A stretch of DNA of 64,000 nucleotides from Mucilaginibacter kameinonensis (GTDB taxonomy: Bacteria > Bacteroidota > Bacteroidia > Sphingobacteriales > Sphingobacteriaceae): NCBI RefSeq assembly GCF_003675385.1, contig NZ_RCWZ01000002.1, positions 124,001 through 188,000 on the forward strand. Reading direction: 5' to 3'. Positions within the stretch are counted from its first letter, which is position 1, and the number at the start of each line of letters is the position of its first letter. The translations under genes were made by a program, and so were the position numbers. Under the pieces are notes generated by a model. It was not told the origin of the DNA. It was given only the letters and a program-made list of their open reading frames with translations, and did not search any database. Positions 1 to 9,700 of the stretch are shown one piece after another.

Positions 1-2637
1 GATGTCGCCGCTCAGGATATTGATTTGCCCGGCAACAGGGTTAGGGTAAATTACAAACTGGCTCGGCTGTAAATAAGTGGCATCGGCTATGTTGGAGTAA
101 ATAATATCACCTGTGGTGGTGGTAAGCTTTGCCCGGTAATATTGTTTTCCCTGCCGGGGATTATTATCGGTGTACTGGTAACTAATCGATGTGGTAAGTG
201 GTATAGTGCTTAAAGTATAGTATTTGCCGGCGGAGTTTGTTTTTTCAAGGGTGATGGATTTAAGATTATAAACACTGCCTAATTGGAGGTTGAGCACTAC
301 TGTATTGTTAACCGCATTTGCCAGTAATGTTTTTACATAACAGCCAACGCCCTGCGTGGTAGCATCAATAGTGTAGCTTTTTATCCCCTCGAAGCCATTG
401 CCTGCAGCACTTACGGCAAAATAGGTTGAGGTTTGTTGCTGCGCGGATACAATAATACTGGTATCGGTAGTTGCTGTTAGCTTTTGTAACAGTTTGTCTT
501 TAATGGTATAAACGGTATAGCTTGTACTGCCTGGTTGAGGTTGCCATTGTAGCAGGATACCGCTGCTGCATTGATAGCCAACATCAAGGCTAAGCGGTTT
601 TGAAATGCTGAATTCGGCACTTGTAAAAGTTTGGTCGCCGATAACCATTTTAAGCATGGCTTTAGTGAAAACATCGGGTGTTGACCAGGTATAGTAGCGG
701 TTTTTTAAGGTAGCGTTATTAACGGGTTTCCAGGTAAGGCCATGATCAAAGCTAACACTTATTGTCCCCAATGTTGCGTTGAATGAGCTTTGCCATCTCA
801 CATAATTATCCTCGCCGGCAAAAAGCTGGTCGCCGGCTGATGGGTAGATCCATTCAAAGCGGTTTGCGATAGTTTCCTGGTGGGCAACATAAAACTTTTG
901 CGTGCCGCTGGTAACCTGTTGGCCTTTAACATGCACTGTATATATACCAGCCGCCGGGTTTTGTAAGCTTATCTGCTCTGTATTGTTCAGGGTATCTACT
1001 TGTCTTTTTGCCGGGGCGGACAATGAATCGGCAGAAGGGAAGCTGCTGAGCACCCATGGTAAAATTTCCTGCCCTGATGGTGTAGTAACGCTAAGATCAA
1101 GATCATTTATTAATGCACTTGGCGCATTAAGTGGCGCTGCCGGATCATTCCATGCTAATGAAATTTTAAGTTCCCTACAGTTTTGGGGTACGATTACCGG
1201 GTAAGACATTGACGTGTTATTGCTCACAGAGCCGAAAAAAAAGTGCTTATCATTAATGGTGCGCAAAGCTTCAAGCGCATTCAATGAGCCAAAGCCCGAT
1301 TTATATTGTGGACCCTGAGCCGCAGTTATCTCGTATGCCGAATTGATAAGCACACTTTTTATCAACGCTGCAGAAGGTAGCTGTTTATATTGTGCTTTGT
1401 AAGCCTGTTGGAGCAAAGCTACTGTGCCCGATACCAGGGCGGCCGCACCCGAGGTGCCATCTTCGCCATCGGCTATCAGCTCTGGTTTAACGCGCCCGTC
1501 ATAGGCTGGGCCGGCCGAGCTTAAGGACTCAGGATTGCCCATTCTGTCCGTGCCTCCAACTACTATCACATTTTTAGCCTGTTTAAAATCGCCCGATAAA
1601 TTGGCCACTCCGTTTACACCGTTGTAAACACCACTTTCGGGTGCCGAAGTGCCAATATTGCCAGATGAAAATACATGTACCAGCGAGTCGGTTTCAAAGA
1701 TCTGCTGATCATAGGCCGCGCTTTCGGGGCCGTAATAGTTTTCAATGCCCGTACCATAAGAGTGGTTTTGCACCGAGATATTGTAAGATTTAAAAATGGC
1801 AGTGCTATCCGGCATTAATTGTTCAAATGACGATGAGGTGAAATTTACTTTTGGTGCAACTCCCAAACCTTTAATGTACGAGTTCCCGTTGCCGCCTATT
1901 AGTGTTGCCATAGTGGTGGCATGGCCCGAAGTGATATCAGATGTTTTAAATGATTTGAAGCTGCGGCCTAAAAGGTCGAGGTCATTGTCATAGCGGTTTT
2001 CTTTTACAGAGACATTAATGTCGAGCCCTGTTGAGCCCGGAAAATTAGATCCTATGGCCGACATGGTATTTAAGCCGAGATCGATATCATTAACGGCAAG
2101 TTCTTCATGGGGCCGGCGAGCCTCATTGGCGAATAATATATAATCCTGCTGAAGTAAGGAGGGAAGTTTTTCTAATTTAATGTTGAGGCGCACCTGGTTG
2201 CCTGTTTGGCCCGTAATAGTTCCGGAGTTTTTGATGTGATTGATAACAGTATCATTGGCTGTTGTAACCGTAACGTCGATAGCTTGTGTGCGTGCCGGGT
2301 GTTGTTTCCAGTTTTTCGCCAGGTTATCAGAAGCTTTCCATAGTGGGGCGGCAGGGCTGGTACTGATGACGTTAGCATCGCCATTGATGGCCGAGACCGA
2401 CGATACAATGTAATAGTTGTAGGATATGCGTTTGGTGATGTTGTATTTCCGGCTATCAATATGTGCCGGGGCTTTAAACTTAACGAGGTAGTATTGTTTT
2501 GATGTAGTATTTTGGGGAGCGGAAACAGATGTCTTATAAATGGAGTTGATAGCATCATCGCCCATGTGTTTTTGTGACCATGACACTTTAAGGCATAAAA
2601 AAAAGAGCAATACAGTAACAGGTATTCTTTTTGTCAT
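1..2637 (-). CDS. Secreted S8-family subtilisin-like protease with T9SS sorting tail (3' end cut off)
   Basis: The reading frame opens at an ATG at 2637 and stays open to the window edge, giving 879 visible residues. Residues 1-21 form a signal peptide. A subtilase domain follows: His239 lies in GHATTMATLIGG, the oxyanion Asn in SSGN, and the catalytic Ser396 in GTSGAAALVSG. At the usual DTG position the frame reads VSVKEN, with Glu213 where Asp is expected. After a long beta-rich region with a fibronectin III-like stretch near residue 700, the last visible residues (860-879) contain YPNPV, the start of a type A T9SS C-terminal domain. About 60 residues are probably missing. By family it should be exported across the outer membrane and degrade extracellular protein. 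The family call is firm; activity with Glu213 is inference. Confidence 0.88.
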   Translation of the reverse strand, partial: MTKRIPVTVLLFFLCLKVSWSQKHMGDDAINSIYKTSVSAPQNTTSKQYYLVKFKAPAHIDSRKYNITKRISYNYYIVSSVSAINGDANVISTSPAAPLWKASDNLAKNWKQHPARTQAIDVTVTTANDTVINHIKNSGTITGQTGNQVRLNIKLEKLPSLLQQDYILFANEARRPHEELAVNDIDLGLNTMSAIGSNFPGSTGLDINVSVKENRYDNDLDLLGRSFKSFKTSDITSGHATTMATLIGGNGNSYIKGLGVAPKVNFTSSSFEQLMPDSTAIFKSYNISVQNHSYGTGIENYYGPESAAYDQQIFETDSLVHVFSSGNIGTSAPESGVYNGVNGVANLSGDFKQAKNVIVVGGTDRMGNPESLSSAGPAYDGRVKPELIADGEDGTSGAAALVSGTVALLQQAYKAQYKQLPSAALIKSVLINSAYEITAAQGPQYKSGFGSLNALEALRTINDKHFFFGSVSNNTSMSYPVIVPQNCRELKISLAWNDPAAPLNAPSALINDLDLSVTTPSGQEILPWVLSSFPSADSLSAPAKRQVDTLNNTEQISLQNPAAGIYTVHVKGQQVTSGTQKFYVAHQETIANRFEWIYPSAGDQLFAGEDNYVRWQSSFNATLGTISVSFDHGLTWKPVNNATLKNRYYTWSTPDVFTKAMLKMVIGDQTFTSAEFSISKPLSLDVGYQCSSGILLQWQPQPGSTSYTVYTIKDKLLQKLTATTDTSIIVSAQQQTSTYFAVSAAGNGFEGIKSYTIDATTQGVGCYVKTLLANAVNNTVVLNLQLGSVYNLKSITLEKTNSAGKYYTLSTIPLTTSISYQYTDNNPRQGKQYYRAKLTTTTGDIIYSNIADATYLQPSQFVIYPNPVAGQINILSGDI

Positions 2638-2654
2638 AGGCGGTGATATGTTCA

Positions 2655-2695
2655 AAACCACTAAAGGGTTACTGCAGTGTCCCCTTTAGTGGTTT
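2655..2695 (-). terminator. Hairpin between the M57 gene and the S8 protease gene
   Basis: A perfect 14-bp inverted repeat (arms 2655-2668 and 2682-2695, 13-nt loop) lies 44 bp after the M57 stop and 17 bp before the protease start. On the minus strand the second arm ends in TTTT, which fits a Rho-independent terminator. This suggests the two proteases are separate transcripts. Confidence 0.6.
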
Positions 2696-2739
2696 GATAA
2701 AGCTATTTAGTTGAGATAGTGAAACAACTATAGGCGATA

Positions 2740-3570
2740 TTAATATAAGTAGTTTAACGCAATTTGATCGTTAGCGTTAAATGTACGGTCGGTACCGCTT
2801 GAGCACGCTAACATCCATGAGCCGGCATCTGCTTTGGTTGGTGTACCGGGAATCTTGATAGCGCCAATACCGGCTGAACCTTCATTACTCCGGCTGCCCC
2901 CGCAGCTAAAGGCGCGGTTCATATAATCGGTATGGCGGAAACCGATGCAATGGCCCAGTTCGTGCTGGATAACGGAAGTTACATAACCCAGATCAGGGTT
3001 TGCACCGTAAGCCTGCTCATTGGTATTCATCTGAATTTGATTATACGGGTTGCCCGATGAGGTAGGGAAGCCCGATGAGCCTAAGGTGATGTAACCACCA
3101 CTTGGCCCCTGGTTAAAGCCAATGATCTGGATTGCGCCTCCGCTGCTTACCATTTGAAACTTAAGGGTAAGGTTTAACGCATTATAACGCGCAACCGCGG
3201 CGGTAGCCGCGTTAAGGTAAACAGTAGGTAAGTTTGAAACCGACACGGTTACCGTTCTGGGCAGGTTTTTAACCAAGTTGGTGGTACGGTACTGCTCAAC
3301 ATCAGCAATTCTTAAGGTAGGGCTGGTGCTCGCTTCTGATAAATTGGCCTGGGTTAAAAGGATATCGCCTTCAACAAGATAGCCGTCGCCCTGTTTACGC
3401 ACTTCATCGGTACTGAAGCCTAAGTTTGAAATAGTTTTCAGCACATCATCCGGAATTGCCGTTTGGCTGGTAGTTGTGGTTTTTGCTCCTTTGTCTTTTG
3501 AGCATGAGAATAGTACACAGGCACTCACGATCACGCTTAGCCCGACCCCTAATAATAGTTTTCTTTTCAT
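2740..3570 (-). CDS. M57-type (HEIGH) zinc metalloprotease lipoprotein
   Basis: This 276-residue protein has a lipoprotein signal ending at Cys23 (VLFSC), so it should be lipid-anchored in the envelope. The zinc site is clear: HELGHCIGFRH gives ligands His203, His207 and His213 with catalytic Glu204. This matches the metzincin-like HExxHxxGxxH motif of the 'dual-action HEIGH' peptidase family M57, which is common as lipoproteins in Bacteroidota. A Cys-rich segment (ACSSG, FSCGG) follows the active site. The gene sits upstream of, and in the same direction as, the T9SS-type S8 protease, but a hairpin separates them. The substrate is unknown. The start ATG at 3570 is supported by the signal sequence directly behind it. 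Confidence 0.82.
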   Translation of the reverse strand: MKRKLLLGVGLSVIVSACVLFSCSKDKGAKTTTTSQTAIPDDVLKTISNLGFSTDEVRKQGDGYLVEGDILLTQANLSEASTSPTLRIADVEQYRTTNLVKNLPRTVTVSVSNLPTVYLNAATAAVARYNALNLTLKFQMVSSGGAIQIIGFNQGPSGGYITLGSSGFPTSSGNPYNQIQMNTNEQAYGANPDLGYVTSVIQHELGHCIGFRHTDYMNRAFSCGGSRSNEGSAGIGAIKIPGTPTKADAGSWMLACSSGTDRTFNANDQIALNYLY

Positions 3571-3847
3571 CGTTTTAGTTACGTTTAGATGTAAATGAAG
3601 AATAAAATTTTCAGCAACTGGCCAGTGCTATTAACCTATACGCAATATGTAAATAAAAGGTTATTTGGTTATTAATATAAAATTACAAAAAAGTATTCTT
3701 TTAAAGAATTATTGTCTTTCTTTTTAGTTTATATAGAAATTATAATTGCTAATGGTTGTATTGCTCGAACTATAGATCGGTTTTAACTAAAGGTGTACTA
3801 AAGATTGGATGGGGTAATGGACAATTGTTATCAGGCCTACAGGCCAG

Positions 3848-4312
3848 TTATGTAGCAAGATGCATAATTCGGCGTTTAGCTGATCGCGGCTTACTTAATT
3901 TTACTGCATGTTTTCCGTAATCAATAACCGCTTTATATTTCATTAAAATATCGCCGCCCAAAACGCCTAATACCTGCGGATGGCCCATTTGTTCATAAGC
4001 GCTATTAATGGTGGAGAGGTCAAGCACGGCTGCTTCAAATTCGGCGATGGGTAGTTCGCCAATGTACATGTCGCTTACCGTTGCCGTGAAAGATTCCATA
4101 GTAGTGGTGCCGAGGCCGGTTGAAAGTTTCTCGGTGGCCAGTATGTTCATGGTTTCGTTAGCTTCTGTTAACGATGTTTGATCAAAAGCGGTTTTAGATG
4201 CGCCTGTATCCAGCACCATGGTAAAGGCTTTGCCAAACAAGGTGACTTCAATCAGCGGATGAAAACCATCGCCATGCAGATCGATGATTTGTAAAGGAAC
4301 AGATATAATCAT
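3848..4312 (-). CDS. Retropepsin-like aspartic protease, cytoplasmic
   Basis: This 154-residue protein has one aspartic protease lobe: the active-site loop is LDTGAS (Asp35-Thr36-Gly37), and the distal hydrophobic-hydrophobic-Gly motif appears as LGVLGGDIL near residues 115-123. That is the pattern of single-domain bacterial retropepsins (gag-polyprotein putative aspartyl protease families), which work as homodimers. There is no signal peptide or membrane segment, so it is probably cytoplasmic. The C-terminus is basic (KPRSAKRR). It is monocistronic: a strong terminator for the upstream tamL gene separates them. The physiological substrate cannot be read from the sequence. Confidence 0.8.
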   Translation of the reverse strand: MIISVPLQIIDLHGDGFHPLIEVTLFGKAFTMVLDTGASKTAFDQTSLTEANETMNILATEKLSTGLGTTTMESFTATVSDMYIGELPIAEFEAAVLDLSTINSAYEQMGHPQVLGVLGGDILMKYKAVIDYGKHAVKLSKPRSAKRRIMHLAT

Positions 4313-4363
4313 GGTAGGTGTGAAAATTACGAATTACAAATGTGCAGATTAAAGCAGTGGATT

Positions 4364-4408
4364 CAAACAGAAAAGCCCCGGTTTTGCTGACCGGGGCTTT
4401 TCTGTTTG
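4364..4408 (-). terminator. Strong Rho-independent terminator of the tamB-tamL operon
   Basis: A near-perfect hairpin with 18-19 bp arms (4364-4382 and 4390-4408, 7-nt loop) contains a GC-rich core (GCCCCGG). It begins 10 bp after the tamL stop codon at 4419 and is flanked by A/T runs built into the stem, so it could terminate in either direction. Confidence 0.85.
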
Positions 4409-4418
4409 ACGAATTAAA

Positions 4419-6701
4419 TTAGAACGGATACCCGATAGCCAGGTTAAACACGCTGCGGTTAAAATTAAAATCCCAACGGGGTTCATTGGCACGTACATAT
4501 GGCGTACGCAAGGGGATACCCAGATCGGTACGTAACACCAATACCGTTAAATCAAACCTTAAACCGAAACCGGCATCAACCGCCAGATCATTTAAAAAGC
4601 TTTTGGTAAATACTGCTCCCGGCTGCGACCCATTAGAGTGCAACAACCAGATATTACCCGCATCAACAAACAAAGCCCCGCGAACTATACTGAACAGTTT
4701 TGGCCTGTACTCAATATTAGCTTCTACCTTGATATCTCCCGATTCATCGGCAAGGAAGCCGCCTGTACCTACTCCGGTATTTGGGTCAAATGAGCCCGGC
4801 CCGATAGCCCTGGCCCTGAAACCGCGTAAGCTGTTGGGGCCGCCGATAAAGAATTGCTGGCTATAAGGTAATTGGGTTGAGTTGCCATAAGGTAAACCGA
4901 CACCCACAATAAGCCTGCTGGCAATGGTGCTGTTTGGGCCGGTTTTGTGAAAATACCTGATCTCGTTCTCCAGTTTTACAAATTGGTTAAATATGGCGCC
5001 GAAAAGTTTTTTCGGCTTTCCGCCGGCACTATCGGCTCCGGTAACTAAACCGTAAATATTGTTCGAAAGGCTGATCTTTCCGTTATAATAAATCGTATTG
5101 GTGCGGTAATCCTCATTGGTATTAGTATAGGTAAAGCTGTAGCTTGGGCCAAGGATGAACTGTTTATCAATAACGTGTTTAAGTGCAGGGTTAACCGGAA
5201 CGTTAGGTTTGTGTATGCTGTCAAGATATTGTTGAGATACACTCAACGGGTTCACAAACTGAAAGTTGATGAGGTTAAGCTCATGCGAACGATGCTCGGT
5301 CTCGCGCCATTGATAACCGAAAGATAAATTAAACGAATTTAAGTTATACAACTTTTGGCGATTTACTATTGAGTAACCAAGACTTAAATTAGTATGCGGA
5401 ATATAGGCATCTGCTGCTTTAGGATAAATTGGCCCGATAAAGCGCGGCCATGAAAGCGTTGTCTGGATACCTGCCTGGTATACATTGTAACCTGCATTTT
5501 GTCCGCCAACCTGCACATCGGTACTACCGAACAGGGTTATCTTTAAAGCCTCGGCACCTTTAAATGCGTTACGATTAAGCCAGTTTAAATTCACTTGCGT
5601 ACCGGTGTAGTTGGCTGATGTGGTACGGCCTAAAATATCGAGGGATAACGACTTCTTTTTGTATTGTGTTAAAAAGTAATAAACATCCAATTTTGATGAA
5701 TCAGCAGATACATCCTCAAACCTGTTTTTTACAAACTTGTAGGGGCCCAGGTTAATGAAACGGTTAAGTGAGTTGTTATGAGCGGTACGGTTATAAACCT
5801 GCCCCGGGCGCATCAGCACCGTATTAGCAAACGTATAGGTGTGCACTGTGTTGCGGCGTTCAACAATGTTATACCATTTATAAAAAACGGCTTTATCCTT
5901 CATCAACGAAGTGTCCCTTAACGTATAGCTTGGATAAACGTAAATATTGTTAATAGTGTAAATGTTTTGCGCGCGACCGGAGGTTTCATTTTTGACCGCT
6001 ACAAAAATATCAACCTGGTGACCGGCTATGGTGCTATCCACGTGCATGATCAGGTTTTCGGGCGAGAAGTAATAAAAGCCTTCTTCCTTTAACTTTGCGT
6101 CAATCCGCAGGCGCTCGGTTTTTATAACATCAAGATTGTATTTATCCCCAACCTTTAACAGTGTTTTTGCCGATGTTCCTGTAACCGCGGTATCTATAGT
6201 CCGGTTACCGGGTGGAAATACTACTTTCCTGATTTTATATCCCGGTCCGGTTACTGCCGTATAAACCGCCTTGGCAACTTTTGATGTCGGTTTTTTGCTT
6301 ACTGTATCTCCGCTTACCTGTGCCTGGAAATAGCTTTCATTTTGCAGCCTGTTTTGGAGGATCTTGCTGTTTTGATCAAGGTTTACAGAAGTGATAAGCA
6401 CAGGAGGTTCTCCTTTTTTGTTGAGCCAGTGAGCAAGACCTTTGGTTTTATTGGTTTTAGTTTTAAAGTATAACCATAGTTTAAAACGCATGCCTAATAT
6501 GGTACTATTGGGCACGGGCCTTAATAAAGCGCCAAGTTCTTCACTCAGGGCACTTTTCTCGCTCTTTTTCAAAACCGAATCTTTGATCACCACCTCGCCG
6601 CCTGTGTATAATTTTTGGCCCGGTGCCAGAAACTTGGTGGTACTGCAGGCACTCAGTAAAACACATGATGAAAGCAGTATATATTTTAAATGTTTGGTCA
6701 T
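4419..6701 (-). CDS. tamL: TamL: lipid-anchored TamA/BamA-family outer membrane protein
   Basis: The protein is 760 residues from the ATG at 6701. It starts with a lipoprotein signal (LLSAC, Cys19), then a POTRA-like periplasmic region (about 30-340), then an Omp85 beta-barrel. The Omp85 signature GGPNSLRGFRARAIG lies in the barrel, and the chain ends with an outer-membrane-type aromatic residue (GYPF). A lipidated TamA homologue, TamL, replaces TamA in Bacteroidota; with TamB it helps insert or move outer-membrane components. The ATG is only 4 nt past the tamB stop, so the genes should be translationally coupled. An open frame reaches 6887, but that part lies inside tamB, is very basic and lacks a signal, so the 6701 start is preferred. 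Confidence 0.87.
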   Translation of the reverse strand: MTKHLKYILLSSCVLLSACSTTKFLAPGQKLYTGGEVVIKDSVLKKSEKSALSEELGALLRPVPNSTILGMRFKLWLYFKTKTNKTKGLAHWLNKKGEPPVLITSVNLDQNSKILQNRLQNESYFQAQVSGDTVSKKPTSKVAKAVYTAVTGPGYKIRKVVFPPGNRTIDTAVTGTSAKTLLKVGDKYNLDVIKTERLRIDAKLKEEGFYYFSPENLIMHVDSTIAGHQVDIFVAVKNETSGRAQNIYTINNIYVYPSYTLRDTSLMKDKAVFYKWYNIVERRNTVHTYTFANTVLMRPGQVYNRTAHNNSLNRFINLGPYKFVKNRFEDVSADSSKLDVYYFLTQYKKKSLSLDILGRTTSANYTGTQVNLNWLNRNAFKGAEALKITLFGSTDVQVGGQNAGYNVYQAGIQTTLSWPRFIGPIYPKAADAYIPHTNLSLGYSIVNRQKLYNLNSFNLSFGYQWRETEHRSHELNLINFQFVNPLSVSQQYLDSIHKPNVPVNPALKHVIDKQFILGPSYSFTYTNTNEDYRTNTIYYNGKISLSNNIYGLVTGADSAGGKPKKLFGAIFNQFVKLENEIRYFHKTGPNSTIASRLIVGVGLPYGNSTQLPYSQQFFIGGPNSLRGFRARAIGPGSFDPNTGVGTGGFLADESGDIKVEANIEYRPKLFSIVRGALFVDAGNIWLLHSNGSQPGAVFTKSFLNDLAVDAGFGLRFDLTVLVLRTDLGIPLRTPYVRANEPRWDFNFNRSVFNLAIGYPF

Positions 6702-6705
6702 GGGC

Positions 6706-9700
6706 TTAGTTTGAAGTGGTTTGCGGTTTGTTGTCCTGTTGCTGCTGCATGTTCTTTTGCTCCAGCGCTTTATCCGCCTCGTCCTGTTTTTCTTTTTTCT
6801 CTTTTTGTTCCTGCTGATACTGGCGGCGCAACCTGCGTTCTTCAGGGGTACGCTTGCGGAAGATCTCCCTGAAACGGTTATAATCAACAGTTAGGGTAAA
6901 GCCCACGCCGGTTTCAATGATCTGGCCCTGTATCACAATAAATTCGTCGCGGCGGTAGGCGCGCAGGGTGTAGCGGCCATCCTTGCTTAGTTTATAGGCT
7001 ATAGATACGTCGCCGGCTATGTTTGAAGCCTTTTGTCCCGGTTGATTACCTTCCAGGTTAAAGTTGTTGCCCACGCTAACCGTTAACCGGTCGCTAAGGA
7101 AACGTTTGGACAGGCCTACGTTTAAGTCGGTACGATTAGTTGCTGTTCCCGACGAGTAATCTTCACCAGACGTCAATCCGAAATTAAGGTCAACACCCGA
7201 GATCAGACTGCCTGCCAAACGGTTCAACTGATCGGACAATAAGCTGCTCACACTATTACGGATAGTACCTTCTATAGATGTGCCTGCTCCCTGGCTCTGC
7301 AGCGGGTTATCGCCAATAAAGTGGCCCAATACTAATACACCCAGTACTTGTTTGTTAAGCTCGTTGGGGTCCTGGCGTATCTGGGTAAGGCGTGTATTTA
7401 CGGTGCTCACCACATCTGATGATACCGAATATGTGCTATCAGGCAGTACAATATCAAAACTGATATTTGGTGTAAGCAGCTGATCTTTCAGGTTCAGATT
7501 AACATTAAAAGGCAGTTTTTGCTTATACATCGTACTGTTCTGCGCATCCGAAAGCTGGTTGGCTACCAGGTCTATCGGCGGTACATTAGCCACATAGATA
7601 GCAGTAAGGTCGATATTGGCACTGGTTGGGTCGCCCGTCCAGACTATGGTACTGCCTTGTTTAAAGTTAAAAGTACGTTTAACTGTGGCATAAGCCAGGT
7701 TATATGATCCCGAGTTAACTACATAAGTACCGGTAAGGTTGATCTTGCCGCTTGGGTCGATACCGCCATTTAAGTTGGCTTCACCCTTCAGATGTACAAT
7801 ATCGCCGTTACGCTCATCAACCACAATGGTAAACGCCGCGTTTTTATTTACGGTGATGGTTGCCGATACATCGAGGCCTGTAACATCCGATTTTTTGAGC
7901 GAATCCAGTTGTCTTGCCAGCAGGATAGAATCCATTTTTGGGGCGTCTTTGTCAATAAAATCAACCACACCCTTACGGTCTTCAACCGCCGGGTCATTGG
8001 TTGGCAGCACAAAGGTCATATCGGTTTTATCGTTCACGGTAAGGTTGGCATCCACAACCGGCTTGGCCATATTACCGCGGATCTTGATGCGGGTATCCAC
8101 ATAAAGCTTACCATAGTAAAGTTTATTATCAGCTTCGGTAGAGTTGGTCACCCTGAAGTTGTTGGCATTGATATCCATACCAAAGGCAAAGTCGGTGTAG
8201 GTTTTGGTGTAGATGCTGCCGCTAACCACAGCCTTGTTGCCGGTGGAATCAACCAAAGTGAAATCATTAAAGCGGATGCCCTCGTTGTTGAACGTAATGC
8301 TTTCCTGCGGCATCCTGAAATAGGAGTTGAGCATAGCCACATTGAAGCCCACCTTATTAAAGTTGATATCACCCCGGACAGATGGTGCCGTGGTAGTGCC
8401 CGATATTTTAAGCGCTCCGGTAATATTACCCGTAGCATTACGCAAACTACCAAAGCTGAACCCTTCAATACTCTTCATGCTCAGGTTCACAATATTCAAA
8501 TCGAGGTCAAAGCGGCTTTCGGGCGATGTATAGTAGGTGCCGTTTAGGTCAACCTGGTTACCTTTACCGGTGATGCTCATTTGGGCGGCGTAGGCGTTTT
8601 CGGTTTGGTTATTTACTTTGAGGGCGATGTTACCTACAGTATCGCCTTTAAAGTTAAAATCATTAACGTTGATGGCGGCAGTAAATACCGGCGAGGCCTG
8701 GAAATTGCTAACCGTAGCATCGCCGTTGATGGTGCCGCCTACCTGTAACGAATCCTGTTTGGCCATTTTGGTAAGTGCCTCGATATGGAAGTTGTTGAAT
8801 TTGATATTCAGCGGACTGTTAAACTCCTGCGTACTGCTGTTAACGCTAAGCACCTGGTTGCTGTTTGTAATGGTAAAATTATGCGCCAGGATCCCTTTTT
8901 GCCCGTATTGTAAAAAGTTATCATCGCTAACCGCCCATGGCAGGTAATCAAGCAAGAGGCCATCTTTATTAAAGCTAAACTGGTATTCATTAGGCAATAA
9001 GCTGAAGGTGCCCGCTATACGGAAACGTTCTTTTTTGGCCGCGTCGCGAATTTGTATGCTTACGCCCGCTTTGTTATCCTGTGCCGAACCGGAGATACTG
9101 GTATATAACAGATCGACAGAGGAACCAACTTTAACTTCATCAACCGAGAAATTATAGTTAAGCGCGTTGTTGTTGGTATTGATATTAAGTGATGCTTTAT
9201 TGACCGTGTTGGTGCCATAAACCACTTTGGGTATCGAGCCTTTAACAATCAGCTCGCCGGTTTGGCTGTTGAAACTACCATTCAGTAAAACGGGATCAAG
9301 TTGTTTCAGATCCGGAGCAAACTGATTAAGCAGCGGAGTTTTAACCAGGCGGGCTTCAAATTTAAATTGCTGCGCATCGTATTTTACTACCGGTGCAGGC
9401 TTAGTTTTAATGGTTTTGCCCCCCTTTGTTTTTACCGCAACCTGCTGACCGCCGGCAATAGCGGTATTGAAATATTTATTGATCACATCCTGCAGGGCCG
9501 GGGCTATCTGGGTAAGTTTATACTTGCCGGCCATATGGGCAGACATGATAGGAGTCTTCAGGCGCAATGTGCTGCTATCGGCGCTGGCTGTCGAGATCAG
9601 GCTGATGGTATCCATCTGGATCCGCTGGCCTTTGTTTACTACCAGCAGATCGGTTGCCTGGATGTTGGCATTCAGATAATCCGGATCGGCGGTTGGTACA

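Noticed and set aside
6702..6887. An N-terminal extension of TamL by 62 residues
   Set aside because: It lies inside the tamB coding region, is very basic and would hide the lipoprotein signal; the ATG at 6701 fits the TamL family.
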